A DNA stretch of 64,000 nt from Micropterix aruncella (taxonomy: Eukaryota; Arthropoda; Insecta; Lepidoptera; Micropterigidae), in assembly GCA_944548615.1 (NCBI GenBank), contig OX155960.1:35006499-35070498 (forward strand). The letters run 5' to 3'. Of the stretch, positions 23,045 to 34,923 are shown in pieces. Numbering within the stretch: the stretch's first letter is position 1; every line of letters starts with the position of its first letter. The notes beneath the pieces were generated by a model, which ran no database searches, was not told the DNA's origin, and saw only the letters and a list, made by a program, of their open reading frames with translations. A program made the translations under genes and the position numbers.

Positions 23045-23560
23045 GCCATCCCGAGTATCATAGACTACCTTAACTGTCCAAATATTAAGTAAGTAGTTGT
23101 CTAAATGTCCAAATGCCCAAATGTCAATAAATTTACATAAATATATCGTGTTTAGTGTCAACTAAAAGTTCTGATTAGTGCATTCCGGAAATATACATGT
23201 AACTATATATATAGATAAACTACAAAGACTTCATAAAAACCCGTAAAAAAAATATTTATAAATACAATAGTTTGTTTTCTGTAACGAAAGTCGTGTTTTT
23301 TATTCTTTTTGCACAGCTGCATGACAAAAAAAGCAGTGTAATGTGTTCAGGGTTCATCTATGTATATTTTTCGATTCCTTATTCCACCATAACTTCTAAA
23401 CGCTCGATCCGATTTAGAAGTATATAGTATTGTTACAATCATTACGTCATCCCCAGTGTCATACTATGTATAGGTCATCCCGAGTGTATAAATACAGTTG
23501 TTCTCTTGTTGTAACGGCAGTCATGTTTTTTAATCTTTTTAATATATTTACTTGTTCCCT
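23045..23560 (-). repeat. Interspersed repeat M4, permuted tandem copies
   Basis: Reverse complement of the 14290-14725 repeat. Read on the minus strand it starts in one unit (GATTAAAAAACATGACTGCC), passes a GGGATGACGT junction and runs into a second AAAGAATAAAAAACACGAC start, so M4 units join head to tail. Confidence 0.65.
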
Positions 23561-23639
23561 GTAGTTTTAAATTGTAAAGTTTATTATATTGTAATATTTT
23601 AAAATATGTAAGAAAAGACGCGAAACTAGGATACGTTAA

Positions 23640-23880
23640 GCGGCAGGGAAAGGAGTTTGGGGCCGCTTATGAAGTGACTAGGGGTCGGTCGTGGAGGCTC
23701 GTGGCGTCACATAATTGCCCCGACTCACTTGCAAATTTAACGAGCACCGCGCCGCCCGGGCGTGCGGGGCGGTCGCTAAAAGAAGTCCACTGCATTTTTA
23801 TTGGGCGGCGCCCGTCGACGGCGATTTATAGGCGACGACCCGGCGCATTGGCCGTCCGACGCAGCGTTCTCGTAAACTAA
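23640..23880. promoter_or_regulatory. GC-rich CpG-dense island
   Basis: Contains GCGCCGCCCGGGCGTGCGGG and GGGCGGCGCCCGTCGACGGC in AT-rich flanks. The 68-codon + ORF has no recognisable domain. It could be a regulatory element or an unrecognised first exon; composition is the only evidence. Confidence 0.25.
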
Positions 23881-24207
23881 ATCTACCAGTATAATGGGCC
23901 TTATCATATTTTAGCGCAAAGTGCAACATACTACCCTAATAAGACCTCGTACCATTGCAGTACATTCGTAAAGAATTAGTTGGTACAAATTCGTTAGAAT
24001 GGGAAATCGCGACTCTTCTCTAACATTGTGCCCTATGATGTATCGGCACCGTACTATTCGTTAAGCGTTAAGAGGTTCACTACCGGCCGCCGACTAAGGG
24101 ACAAATCCAGAAGCCAACTTTTTTTTTATTTGGCCTAAAAACTGTTAGAATAAGCTAGTAATATGTTAATATGATTATATAAAGTTAAATTACCAACAAA
24201 AAAAGAA

Positions 24208-24270
24208 CTCACCGGTGCGCACTGGGGATGAAAAATTCATCCTCAGTGCCGAACACGCAGCACCGGTGAG
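24208..24270. repeat. Two-part hairpin with CACCGGTG outer stem
   Basis: Outer arms CTCACCGGTG and CACCGGTGAG, inner arms GCACTGGGGATGAA and TTCATCCTCAGTGC, with a bulge on the right side (CGAACACGCAG). A structured element of unknown origin. Confidence 0.8.
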
Positions 24271-25037
24271 CGTTTATAATTTTTGAAGATACATTTATTA
24301 TGAAGTCTCATCAAAATTAACTAAAGCCTAATTGTCTTCAACAAGTATAAAACAACTGCGAGACAGAGATGTAGTGTCCATGTGGAATAATAAACCCAAT
24401 AATATTTTTAGCTCAGGAACAGTTTGCTGTTTATAATCATTAATCCTTGAAAATGCAGGTGTACCTGCCGAAAATAACTTCTCTGCTTAGGCATTTGTTT
24501 CGGAACAGATCATCATCAAAAAATCTTGAGAAAAATAAATCAAAGTATTCAATATGATTTACTCCAGCAGTATTACCAAAAAATTCGTTACGTTTAAAAA
24601 TAACCAAATCAAATAAATTTAAAAATTTAAAAATAAAAAATCTAAATAATAAAAATCAAATAAATCCACAATTCAAAATAAACAAAATCAAAATATTTGA
24701 CATCGAATAATCAAACGAAACTTATATTTAACATCAATATAAACAAACGTAAAAACAATAGTAATAATCAAATTGTCAAATACTTATTATATTAAAAAAA
24801 ACAAAATATGACATCTACACATCTTCCTTTCGATCGCAATGTGATTCCCAATTGATTCCATACAACCGCAAAATAATAGGAGAATCTGCACTGGAAATGT
24901 GTAGTTTTATGGTTGGGTATTATAGCAAGTTGTTGGCGTGCCCATGTTGAATGGACATGCTGGTTACGGGACCACATCATAATCGAGTAAAGATATCGCG
25001 ATTGTTTATTGCGTACTACCTTGAGTACAAGGGTCGC

Positions 25038-25064
25038 AAACGACGGCAGCTCCTGCCGTCGTTT
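25038..25064. repeat. Perfect hairpin, 12-bp arms
   Basis: AAACGACGGCAG, loop CTC, CTGCCGTCGTTT. Confidence 0.85.
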
Positions 25065-25174
25065 ACTCCTATTTAACATGGAAGCTGTTAGTGGTGAATT
25101 TTATGTTTGGGTGAAATTTAATTGTAATGGGTGAAATTGATTGTTTTCTTGGTCAAATTTGTTAATTTTATCTA

Positions 25175-25427
25175 ATAAAGAAAAGTTTGAGATGCGTTGA
25201 ACGCGCTGCGCCATCTAGCGGTAGATAAAATATCGCTAATGAACAATATTACCGATATTCTACCTACCGCTAAATAACGCATCGTGCGTATAGATTTTTG
25301 TACTAATTTTCAAATAAGAAAAAAAAATGTTTTGTTTGTTTTCCAAAACTTTTCAATAAAATTTGCTTAGTTCGTCGTATTGATTCACTAACTACAAGGA
25401 TGTCACCAATTAAAAACTCACCCTGTT
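25175..25427. mobile_element. Truncated copy of MITE family M1
   Basis: Shares GCGTTGAACGCGCTGCGCC, the AACAATATT-CCGATATTCTACC core and the terminus ACTACAAGGATGTCAC-CAATTAAAAACTCACC with 6141-6514. The left terminal repeat is missing. Confidence 0.6.
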
Positions 25428-26774
25428 TCAAACTCACAAACTCGCAGAGAACGTGTCGCTTTCAACTGATATGGAAATTAATGGATTTCCTATAATGTAT
25501 TTGATCAAATCACCAAAATTAACAAAAGATGATCCACAGGCACGATCATCAAAAGATAAAATCGATTTCTATGCCTGCGTTCAGTGGACTACGCCTCCAA
25601 AAGACTGACGATTTCAAATTTGGGAAAAGATTGCCTCGACCAATCTGGCAATTTTAAAAGTAGTAATACAATCAACTGAATGCAGGCTCGCTTCGATAGA
25701 GCCGAATTGATAGTCCTTGTCGCTAAATTGGGATTTCGTTACTAAGCCGATAGTGAAGCTCGATAACTAATAGCTACAGCGAGAGGTGATGTATTATAGG
25801 GGTGAATATCATAATATACGAAAAAGAGTGAAAATATTTGAAGTCGTCCAAAGACAAGTTTCAGAGTGCTAGATGATATTGTTATGGTCATTTCGGCTCC
25901 GCGCAAGCCGCGCAATATATTTCAGAATCTTGATCACCAAAAGCGATTTTTCTGATTATCGTAGGCCTACCCCCTAGATCTATCCAAAAAATAGAATGCT
26001 GCCAGATCGGAATGCCAATAAGAAAGCAGCAGATATGCATATGGATTAATTACCACCAAGCAAATAGACACTGAAACATCTTAGAACAGAACTAGGAGCG
26101 ACCTACCGTTTTGCAGATTATGTCAGACAAAATGGTATATATTCAGGAGATCGTGTATTATATATCCGAAGGTACTATTTGCAAAAAGAACAATCTGTAA
26201 ACGACGATCATGGGATCAATATGTTGTGTGATTTGCCATTGCGTGTTATTGGAGCAGTGATCAGGTCAACTTGGATAAACAACACCTTTTCTTGACCGAC
26301 ATTGTAAATGTATACGTTTTAATGACTACAACTATCTTCTAATACGTGTGTAATGTAATCTATATAACTTGAAATCCATCCTGACATTTCCAGTACTTTC
26401 AACAAAAGCTTGCAATCGCGTTAGATTCGTATCGTATCTTTCTTTCGTCGTGTCTGCAATACAAAGAAAACAATGACAAAGATTACCGTATATCTCGGGC
26501 AGACAATGCAAGTACAGCGTATCCGACCGGATGGGGCTAACGCTGCATTACACGGTTAACGACATATACATATTTTTTTAATTTTTAATATTTAATTTTA
26601 TTTGTGCGTTGTCTGATAGTTTTACCACAGTAGATATAGGAGCTAAAGCAGTATGGAAACTAAGCCCATTTGTGGAAATAAATACCTACTCTCCATTGGA
26701 GCGCTATTGTTGCCAATCTTAATTTTTTTGTAAAAATGATGTTATTTTTAATTATTAATAAAATCATTTATTTG
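25428..26774. other. Possible degenerate coding relic, unidentified
   Basis: Composition is less AT-rich than the flanks. Scattered frames read coherently (for example LRTELGATYRFADYVRQNGI near 26083) without any intact ORF. It may be an old transposon body; I do not recognise the family. Confidence 0.2.
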
Positions 26775-26859
26775 GGGTACTGTTTCGATGACGATGCATT
26801 TTTATGGCATGATCATGACCTGATTTTACAGCCAAGATCGGCTCCTGACGAGGATACTT
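26775..26859 (+). mobile_element. 5' terminal segment of satellite-bearing element E
   Basis: GACGATGCATTTTTATGG and GATCATGACCTGATT match (as + strand) the segment beside the low-copy arrays of 47290-47330 and 51122-51155 (minus strand) and a decayed version near 41915. It marks the non-repeated edge of element E. Confidence 0.6.
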
Positions 26860-29800
26860 TTCTACTCTCAACAGCACAGACACAAAATTTTGTGTACGCA
26901 TTCAATTATGATAGCAACTTCCAAGTTTCAACATTACATGGCTGATGTACCCTGGGTTGGCTCCTAACGAGGGAACTCTTGAACGGTCAACAGCAGAGAC
27001 CTAAAATTTTGTATACGCATTCAATTATGATAGCTCCTTTCATGTTCCATCACGACATGGCTGATGAACCCTGGGTTGGCTCCCGATGAAGGAACTCCTC
27101 AACGGTCAACAGCAGACACCCAACATGTTGTGTACGTATTCAATTATGATAGCCCCTTCCAAGTTCCACCATGACATGGCTGATGTACCCTGGGTTGGCT
27201 CCCGATGAGGGAACTCCTCAACGGTCAACAGCAGAGACTCAAAATGTTGTATACGCATTCAATTATGATAGGCCCTTCCAAGTTTCACTATGACATAGCT
27301 GATGTACCCTGGGTTGGCTCCCGATGAGGGGACTCCTCAACGGTCAACAGCAGAGACTTAACATGTTGTATTCGCATTCAATTATGATAGCCCCTTCCAA
27401 GTTCCACCATGACATGGCTGATGTACCCTGGGTTGGCTTCCGATGAGGGAACTCCTCAACGGTCAACAGCAGATACTCAAAATTTTGTATACGCATTCAA
27501 TTATGATAGCCCCTTCCAAGTTCCACCATGACATGGCTGATGTACCCTGGGTTGGCTCCCGATGAGGGAACTCCTCAACGGTCAACAGCAGAGACTCAAA
27601 ATTTTGTATACGCATTCAATTATGATAGGCCCTTCCAAGTTTCACTATGACATGGCTGATGTACCCTGGGTTGGCTCCCGATGAGGGGACTCCTCAACGG
27701 TCAACAGCAGATACTTAACATGTTGTATTCGCATTCAATTATGATAGCCCCTTCCAAGTTCCACCATGACATGGCTGATGTACCCTGGGTTGGCTTCCGA
27801 TGAGGGAACTCCTCAACGGTCAACAGCAGATACTCAACATTTTGTATACCCATTCAATTATGATAGGCCCTTCCAAGTTTCACTATGACATGGCTGATGT
27901 ACCCTGGGTTGGCTCCCGATGAGGGGACTCCTCAACGGTCAACAGCAGAGACTCAAAATTTTGTATACGCATTCAACTATGATAGGCTCTTCTAAGTTTC
28001 ACTATGACATGGCTGATGTACCCTGGGTTGGCTCCTGATTAGGGGACTCCTCAACGGTCAACAGCAGAGACTTAACATGTTGTATTCGCATTCAATTATG
28101 ATAGCCCCTTCCAAGTTCCACCATGACATGGCTGATGTACCCTGGGTTGGCTCCCGATGAGGGAACTCCTCAACGGTCAACAGCAGAGACTCAAAATTTT
28201 GTATACGCATTCAATTATGATAGGCCCTTCCAAGTTTCACTATGACATGGCTGATGTACCCTGGGTTGGCTCCCGATGAGGGGACTCCTCAACGGTCAAC
28301 AGCAGATACTTAACATGTTGTATTCGCATTCAATTATGATAGCCCCTTCCAAGTTCCACCATGACATGGCTGATGTACCCTGGGTTGGCTTCCGATGAGG
28401 GAACTCCTCAACGGTCAACAGCAGATACTCAACATTTTGTATACCCATTCAATTATGATAGGCCCTTCCAAGTTTCACTATGACATGGCTGATGTACCCT
28501 GGGTTGGCTCCCGATGAGGGGACTCCTCAACGGTCAACAGCAGAGACTCAAAATTTTGTATACGCATTCAACTATGATAGGCTCTTCTAAGTTTCACTAT
28601 GACATGGCTGATGTACCCTGGGTTGGCTCCTGATTAGGGGACTCCTCAACGGTCAACAGCAGAGACTTAACATGTTGTATTCGCATTCAATTATGATAGC
28701 CCCTTCCAAGTTCCACCATGACATGGCTGATGTACCCTGGGTTGGCTCCCGATGAGGGAACTCCTCAACGGTCAACAGCAGAGACTCAAAATTTTGTATA
28801 CGCATTCAATTATGATAGGCCCTTCCAAGTTTCACTATGACATGGCTGATGTACCCTGGGTTGGCTCCCGATGAGGGGACTCCTCAACGGTCAACAGCAG
28901 AGACTCAAAATTTTGTATACGCATTCAACTATGATAGGCTCTTCTAAGTTTCACTATGACATGGCTGATGTACCCTGGGTTGGCTCCTGATTAGGGGACT
29001 CCTCAACGGTCAACAGCAGAGACTTAACATGTTGTATTCGCATTCAATTATGATAGCCCCTTCCAAGTTCCACCATGACATGGCTGATGTACCCTGGGTT
29101 GGCTTCCGATGAGGGAACTCCTCAACGGTCAACAGCAGATACTCAAAATTTTGTACACGCATTCAATTATGATAGCCCCTTCCAAGTTTCACTATGACAT
29201 AGCTGATGTACCCTGGGTTGGCTCCCGATGAGGGGACTCCTCAACGGTCAACAGCAGAGACTTAACATGTTGTATTCGCATTCAATTATGATAGCCCCTT
29301 CCAAGTTCCACCATGACATGGCTGATGTACCCTGGGTTGGCTTCCGATGAGGGAACTCCTCAACGGTCAACAGCAGATACTCAAAATTTTGTATACGCAT
29401 TCAATTATGATAGGCCCTTCCAAGTTTCACTATGACATGGCTGATGTACCCTGGGTTGGCTCCCGATGAGGGAACTCCTCAACGGTCAACAGCAGAGACT
29501 CAAAATTTTGTATACGCATTCAATTATGATAGGCCCTTCCAAGTTTCACTATGACATGGCTGATGTACCCTGGGTTGGCTCCCGATGAGGGGACTCCTCA
29601 ACGGTCAACAGCAGAGACTCAAAATTTTGTATACGCATTCAACTATGATAGGCTCTTCTAAGTTTCACTATGACATGGCTGATGTACCCTGGGTTGGCTC
29701 CTGATTAGGGGACTCCTCAACGGTCAACAGCAGAGACTTAACATGTTGTATTCGCATTCAATTATGATAGCCCCTTCCAAGTTACACCATGACATGGCTG

Positions 29801-30595
29801 ATGTACCCTGGGTTGGCTTCCGATGAGGGAACTCCTCAACGGTCAACAGCAGATACTCAAAATTTTGTATCCGCATTCAATTATGATAGCCCCTTCCAAG
29901 TTCCACCATGACATGGCTGATGTACCCTTGGTTGGCTCCCGATGAGGGAACTCCTCAACGGTCAACAGCAGAGACTCAAAATTTTGTATACGCATTCAAT
30001 TATGATAGGCCCTTCCAAGTTTCACTATGACATGGCTGATGTACCCTGGGTTGGCTCCCGATGAGGGAACTCCTCAACGGTCAACAGCAGAGACTCAAAA
30101 TGTTGTATACGCATTCAATTATGATAGGCCCTTCCAAGTTTCACTATGACATAGCTGATGTACCCTGGGTTGGCTCCCGATGAGGGGACTCCTCAACGGT
30201 CAACAGCAGAGACTTAACATGTTGTATTCGCATTCAATTATGATAGCCCCTTCCAAGTTCCACCATGACATGGCTGATGTACCCTTGGTTGGCTCCCGAT
30301 GAGGGAACTCCTCAACGGTCAACAGCAGAGACTCAAAATTTTGTATACGCATTCAATTATGATAGGCCCTTCCAAGTTTCACTATGACATGGCTGATGTA
30401 CCCTGGGTTGGCTCCCGATGAGGGAACTCCTCAACGGTCAACAGCAGATACTCAAAATTTTGTATACGCATTCAATTATGATAGGCCCTTCCAAGTTTCA
30501 CTATGACATGGCTGATGTACCCTGGGTTGGCTCCCGATGAGGGGACTCCTCAACGGTCAAAAGCAGAGAGACTCAAAATTTTGTATACGCATTTA
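26860..30595 (+). repeat. Satellite-like array, about 32 monomers of 119 bp, with higher-order repeat
   Basis: Each monomer carries CTCCTCAACGGTCAACAGCA, TTTTGTATACGCATTCAATT, ATGATAG(G/C)CCCTTCCAAG, TATGACATGGCTGATGTACC and CTGGGTTGGCTCCCGATGAG. The CGGTCAACAGCAG word recurs at a mean spacing of 119 bp. Monomer variants (GAGGGAACTCC/GAGGGGACTCC, GAGACTCAAAA/GATACTTAACATG, GGCTCTTCTAAG) repeat in fixed order every five monomers (595 bp), clearest at about 27541-28135 versus 28136-28730. Only the outer monomers are strongly diverged. No conserved ORF. Relatives with one to three monomers sit at 41940-42170, 46900-47290 and 50285-50434. Confidence 0.95.
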
Positions 30596-30639
30596 ATTTC
30601 TAAGTTGGATTGATTATATTGATTACATTTTTAATTTAT

Positions 30640-30838
30640 ATTGGATGTGGTGGATGTGGTAAACCCCTGCTAGAGCCATTGCAAGCTGCGCAGAAATGTT
30701 TACTAAAAAATGTTCTCCGCAGATCATATCGCCATCCCACCAATGATCTTCATATAGAAGCTAAAGTCCCTGATTGTAGGCTACTTTTTCTAAAAACTTC
30801 CTCTAAAAGCTATTTTTGGACAATAATTCAAATTTAGG
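30640..30838 (+). mobile_element. Non-LTR retrotransposon C-terminal fragment
   Basis: The + frame reads GCGKPLLEPLQAAQKCLLKNVLRRSYRHPTNDLHIEAKVPDCRLLF. This matches the usual CR1/Jockey C-terminal pattern (W/G..LL.PL...QK..LK..L....YPT..L......P..R.L). It begins directly after the satellite array, so the two were joined by insertion or deletion. AT-rich sequence to about 31100 may be its 3' UTR. Confidence 0.6.
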
Positions 30839-31429
30839 AATAATTCAGAACCAAAGACCAACAAGTTTTAGAAAATAGCTTAAAATTACCAACCAATTTT
30901 AATTGTTTCTAATTCTATTTTTAAGAAGGTTTTTATTTTATTCACTTCCTATCTCATTTTATATAATTTGCCGTATATTTGATATCAATGACTTTATAAT
31001 ATTTTTTTCATGACTTTTTCTTTATTTTTAGTTTTTAGCTTATTCTGTATTTCTCAGTCTATTTCACAAAATTTTACTAGAAATATATTCGAAATTTAGT
31101 ATATTTCTTTTTTCGGTCTGCTTTAAGATAATTTAATTTTTAATAGATTTCGACATAACGGGTTTTTACAAATCTAAAAAAAATATTTCATAGTTACAAA
31201 AATATCCATTCTATACTAGATTGGTCGCAGTTGGTTGATATAATTAAATATCTATTAGGTTAGGTTGGTTTCGCCATTTGGTTCTTATTATTTAAAGTGA
31301 AGTTCAATGTTTTAGAGCAATTAATACATATTTTTTTCATATCTATATTTTTCGTAAAGAATATGCATTCTCGCAAAAGAATATGCATTAAAATTTCACA
31401 CGCTGTGAGTTTTCTCTCCTTAACAAAAT
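30839..31429. other. No gene seen
   Basis: Very AT-rich; probably LINE 3' UTR followed by intron. Confidence 0.4.
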
Positions 31430-31745
31430 AAAGATGCGAGCTTCCCCGCAGACTACCCTTGGAGCATGCACTGCGTAGGTATTGTCCCGGGTGTTTGGTA
31501 GCGAGAGAAAACGACGCCGCTCTTTGTTCGGACTAATAGCGACATTAGATGGTCGCCGGGTAAGACTACGAGATACGAGAATTTATGTCGGAGCCACCGA
31601 AAAGTCGCCGATTGTTTGGTCCAAGTTATCTCACCTTGCGCAACGCTCCGAACGAGAATGCTTCAGAGAAGGTTGCGGGATCGTTCACCCTAAATTATTT
31701 AGTAAGCTTAGGGCCCATCGGAGAGCAAGAAGAGATTAGGTGAAA
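31430..31745. promoter_or_regulatory. GC-richer island with unrecognised 85-codon ORF
   Basis: The + ORF at 31482-31739 is rich in Arg and Ser and has no recognisable domain. The DNA (GAGAAAACGACGCCGCTC, AGATGGTCGCCGGG) is unique in the window. It may be regulatory or an unrecognised exon. Confidence 0.2.
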
Positions 31746-32629
31746 TTTACGGCTTAACCCAATAATAACATCTAAGAATGCAGTTGTGGTCTAATAACCA
31801 TCTTTAAAATGTTTGCACACTATCATCATAGATATCGATTTCATTGGCGTGATCAGGGCTGGGAAAGATACATCATGAATGTATTTTAATTACTAAATAC
31901 AAGCTTTACTAAAAATGTACTTTAAGTTACAAACTACAAAATACTTTCACTTGGTGCAATTCAAATAAAATACATTTGCAAATCGCTTATTTTTATATAT
32001 AAACTTATTTGATTTTGATTGGATTTTTTAACTGTTGTAGTCATTTTCTTATTCTTTCTGTTTTTACGTCAATTACTTTATAATTTTTGTCCAAGTTATT
32101 ATTTAAAAATTATTTTCTAAAAATTATTTATCGTTATTATTATTTTTAATATAAGACTCTTTATTGTTGATTTGTAACTATGACTGTTTTAACTGCTCTT
32201 ATTTGTGATGTGATTTTGAATTTTTAATCTTTGTAATCTGTTTCTTTTTACGCATTTTTAACTATTCATTAAATAAAATCTTGTTTTCATTAAATATTTT
32301 TTTGCGTTAGGTACTGTACAAGCAACTTACGTCGGCATGCTCTTAGATAGTTAGTGCAAGTATATTAATATAAGCAAGAATGTCAGGGTTTAAAATAAAC
32401 TGAATACGTAATAATAGTTAGAATTAAATGTAGAATATTACACAAAATGTTGTAAACAAAAAGAATATTTTTTTTGGCCAAATAAAATTAAAGCTGAATA
32501 ATAAACCTTACATATTTCGAAATGTTGTTTGTTTGTTTCTACTTTTTATGCTGTAACTTCACGTTGGGCGAAATTATTATCATACCACAATATCCGACAA
32601 TCAACAACGTGGGTGTAACATGCGTGTAA
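31746..32629. other. No gene seen
   Basis: AT-rich with many ATTATT runs (32095-32150). Confidence 0.45.
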
Positions 32630-32824
32630 GTGTATGTCTTGTTATTCCATTCTAGAATCAAAATGCAGATTGAAATACAGAGTCCTAATAGAATTAAAAT
32701 GCAGAGTCCGGCCGGTAATTTTATCCCAACGGAAAATGGTGACCCTTGTCCAGTAGGTACTTCCAATGAATTCGAACCACCAAACAATGGTGCAACAAAC
32801 ATTTCTTGCAATACCCACGAGTAA
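32630..32824 (+). other. Unrecognised 64-codon ORF
   Basis: Contains the near-repeat IKMQIEIQSPN / IKMQSPAG followed by NFIPTENGDPCPVGTSNEFE. A TTCCATTCTAG acceptor-like site precedes it at 32655, but that phase does not continue the collagen exon (phase 0) without a stop. No function assigned. Confidence 0.15.
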
Positions 32825-33599
32825 TATATTATAACACCCGGAAATAAGTTATGTGGCCAGCCATAAATTTATAGCAAAAGGCAAACGCCGCAAACCTCTC
32901 TGTCAGATTTATGATCACTTAACAAAACCCGTGAATTCGGACAAGCTGATATTATAATTATTAATTAAATCCATTCCGATAAGACAACCTAACCGCTATG
33001 GCATCGGGCTGTGTGCACCTTTATCGCACCAGCTCTAAACAGGCTTGTATTGCTAATGCGGACGGTGGTTCATACTGGCACCATTGATGACCAATTTTTT
33101 GCCACCCCCATTCTGAAGAAGAAGGCAGTTCTTCTTGAAAAAGGTTAGCCTGACCCCAAATTTGTCCTTCTTGAAAGATAGCGCTTAAAGTGTGCTGTTT
33201 CGGAATGTCGAGCGACCCAGGAATGTTTTTTATTTGTCGGTCTGTTTTGTGGAGAGGAACTTCTAAGGCGGTGTTCTTCTAAGGACGCAGAAATAAAATA
33301 GTACCATCAAAATAGTAATATCAAAATCAATTATTACAACATTGAGCCGATGCGCTTCAGTGAATACTCTTGTCGCATAGAAGTCATGCAAAATAACAGC
33401 ATTCCGCATATATACATGCGCATACAAACATTCACAAGCACATACGAAGTACAGATATGCACACATGCACACACTAAATTCTAAATTCGATGTGACAGCA
33501 GCATTCCTATTGAATTGTCATTAATTAAATCGTAATATTATATAAAATGGGATATAGAAGGAGCTTCTCTGAAGATTGTGAACATTTTCAGCTTTCTAG
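32825..33599. other. No gene seen
   Basis: Mixed composition. The minus ORF at 33263-33472 is Cys/Tyr-rich because of a CATACA/CACA tract at 33410-33475. Confidence 0.4.
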
Positions 33600-33609
33600 T
33601 CTGCGACCA

Positions 33610-34175
33610 TGAACAATCGGGCGTCCCTGGAAACGGTGATTCTAAACTCACCGGCCAATCCTTCTACCACTGGGCTAAAGGACAATGTGACTAGATGCCG
33701 AGCCGATCTCGTCCACTGGGGCTACACAGCGAATCCAACAGGTGACTGTGGAACACTGCAGGATGAAGCTTACCTCCCATCGTCACCACATTTGTCAACT
33801 ATCACACACCTACAAGAGACGAACGACGAGGCCAACCAGGCCCCATATTTTTAAAGACGTTTACCAACCTGGCCCGGACACACACACACACACATACACG
33901 CACCCTCTCCCCCCACACATACATAAGCACACAAACACGCACACACGCACACATACACGCTCCCCATCACACAAACAAACACCCACAAAATCACCCAAAG
34001 CGATCTTAACTCTTAATTTAAAATTCTTTTTTGTTTTCTATGTATTGTATTGTGTAGAATTTTTTGGAATCCTTACATCTAAAATAATTTAAAACATTAT
34101 TGACTTTACTCCCGTTATATATTATGCTTATATATTATTTTTCATTCTATATGTTTTTAATAAAATAAAATAAAA
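33610..34175 (+). mobile_element. Non-LTR retrotransposon 3' end (RT C-terminal domain plus UTR)
   Basis: The frame reads TGLKDNVTRCRADLVHWGYT followed by ANPTGDCGTLQDEAYL and PHLST. This resembles the C-terminal Cys-containing motif of Jockey/R1-like elements (WG......C.CG..Q....L..CP). The final cysteines are lost. It is followed by a CA-rich stretch (33875-33990) and an AT-rich 3' region ending AATAAAATAAAATAAAAATA near 34175. Confidence 0.6.
33875..33992. repeat. CA-rich low-complexity tract
   Basis: (CA)n-like sequence interrupted by TACACGCACC and CCTCTCCCCCC; lies inside the 3' UTR of the element above. Confidence 0.85.
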
Positions 34176-34660
34176 ATAGTGTAGTCGAATTTTCCCAGAT
34201 AACCCATTGCTTTCCTGTGTCTCTTTCACTTGCAGCAATCAATTATTCTGTCGTGTCAGCGTATGCTTTTATTGTTCGAAAGCTTTTGCCTTTGCCGCTA
34301 AAGGACAAAACGGTATCAGAGCCAGAACACTCGCGAAATACGGGTACTAATTTGCGAAATTGCCGAAAAATAAAAAGGAAATGGTTTTTTTAAATATTGT
34401 TTTATAATTATAGTAAAACTAGACATTGGAATTCACGGTTTTGCTTCATACATTTTGAACCCTTTAAACTTGACAAAAGTGTATCTGTGCTCTACAACTA
34501 ATGCCCCATATGTATTTTTACAAGAAATTTCTTCTAAAATTAAATATTACACTAATAAAAGGCAAAGATTATCAAAAAAACTTAAGGAAATGTTTTTTTT
34601 AAACAATGTGAATTTATAAAATCGAAGACTATCGCGGTGTATGATATTATTAAAGGTTTT
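34176..34660. other. No gene seen
   Basis: AT-rich unique sequence. Confidence 0.4.
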
Positions 34661-34779
34661 AAAACGAATTTGCAGCGTGAATTTTTCATGTGCAGACTAG
34701 ACTGTCTACCCTGGACAACGGAAGTTGCAACATCACCGAAACGTAGGGTGCTACAAAATTCACGCGGTAAATTCGTTTT
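34661..34779. mobile_element. 119-bp MITE family M5, complete copy
   Basis: Starts AAAACGAATTTGCAGCGTGA and ends TTCACGCGGTAAATTCGTTT. Between the inverted ends lie CTACCCTGGACAACGGAAG and ATCACCGAAACGTAGGGTGC. A second partial copy follows at 34866-34923 (CTACCCTGGACAATAATAG, CATGCGGTAAATCCGTT). Confidence 0.75.
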
Positions 34780-34923
34780 TAACCTATTACAATGTGAATT
34801 TGCCAGGTGAGAATCTGTATAAGAGTAGGAACATTATAGGATGAGACGACTTATAGAAAATATTGTTTTGTCCAGGGTTGAGTCTCTACCCTGGACAATA
34901 ATAGTTCATGCGGTAAATCCGTT

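Larger units (their letters stand above)
23881..25174. other. No gene seen, apart from two hairpins
   Basis: AT-rich; 24590-24780 is unusually A-rich with AAATCAAA and AAAAATC repeats. The minus ORF 24792-25079 lacks motifs. Confidence 0.4.

Noticed and set aside
25540..26290. Transposase or gag gene
   Set aside because: Only scattered coding-like pieces in different frames; I could not match any family, so it is left as unidentified debris.
26860..30595. CRISPR-like array
   Set aside because: The 119-bp units are contiguous without spacers and belong to a eukaryotic satellite; the surroundings are insect DNA.
32630..32824. Next exon of the collagen gene
   Set aside because: The acceptor-like TTCTAG would enter in a frame incompatible with the phase-0 donor at 4614, giving an early stop, and the peptide lacks TSPN or collagen features.
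33742..34092. 116-codon His/Thr-rich ORF
   Set aside because: It reads through the CA-rich tract in the 3' UTR of a retrotransposon fragment.
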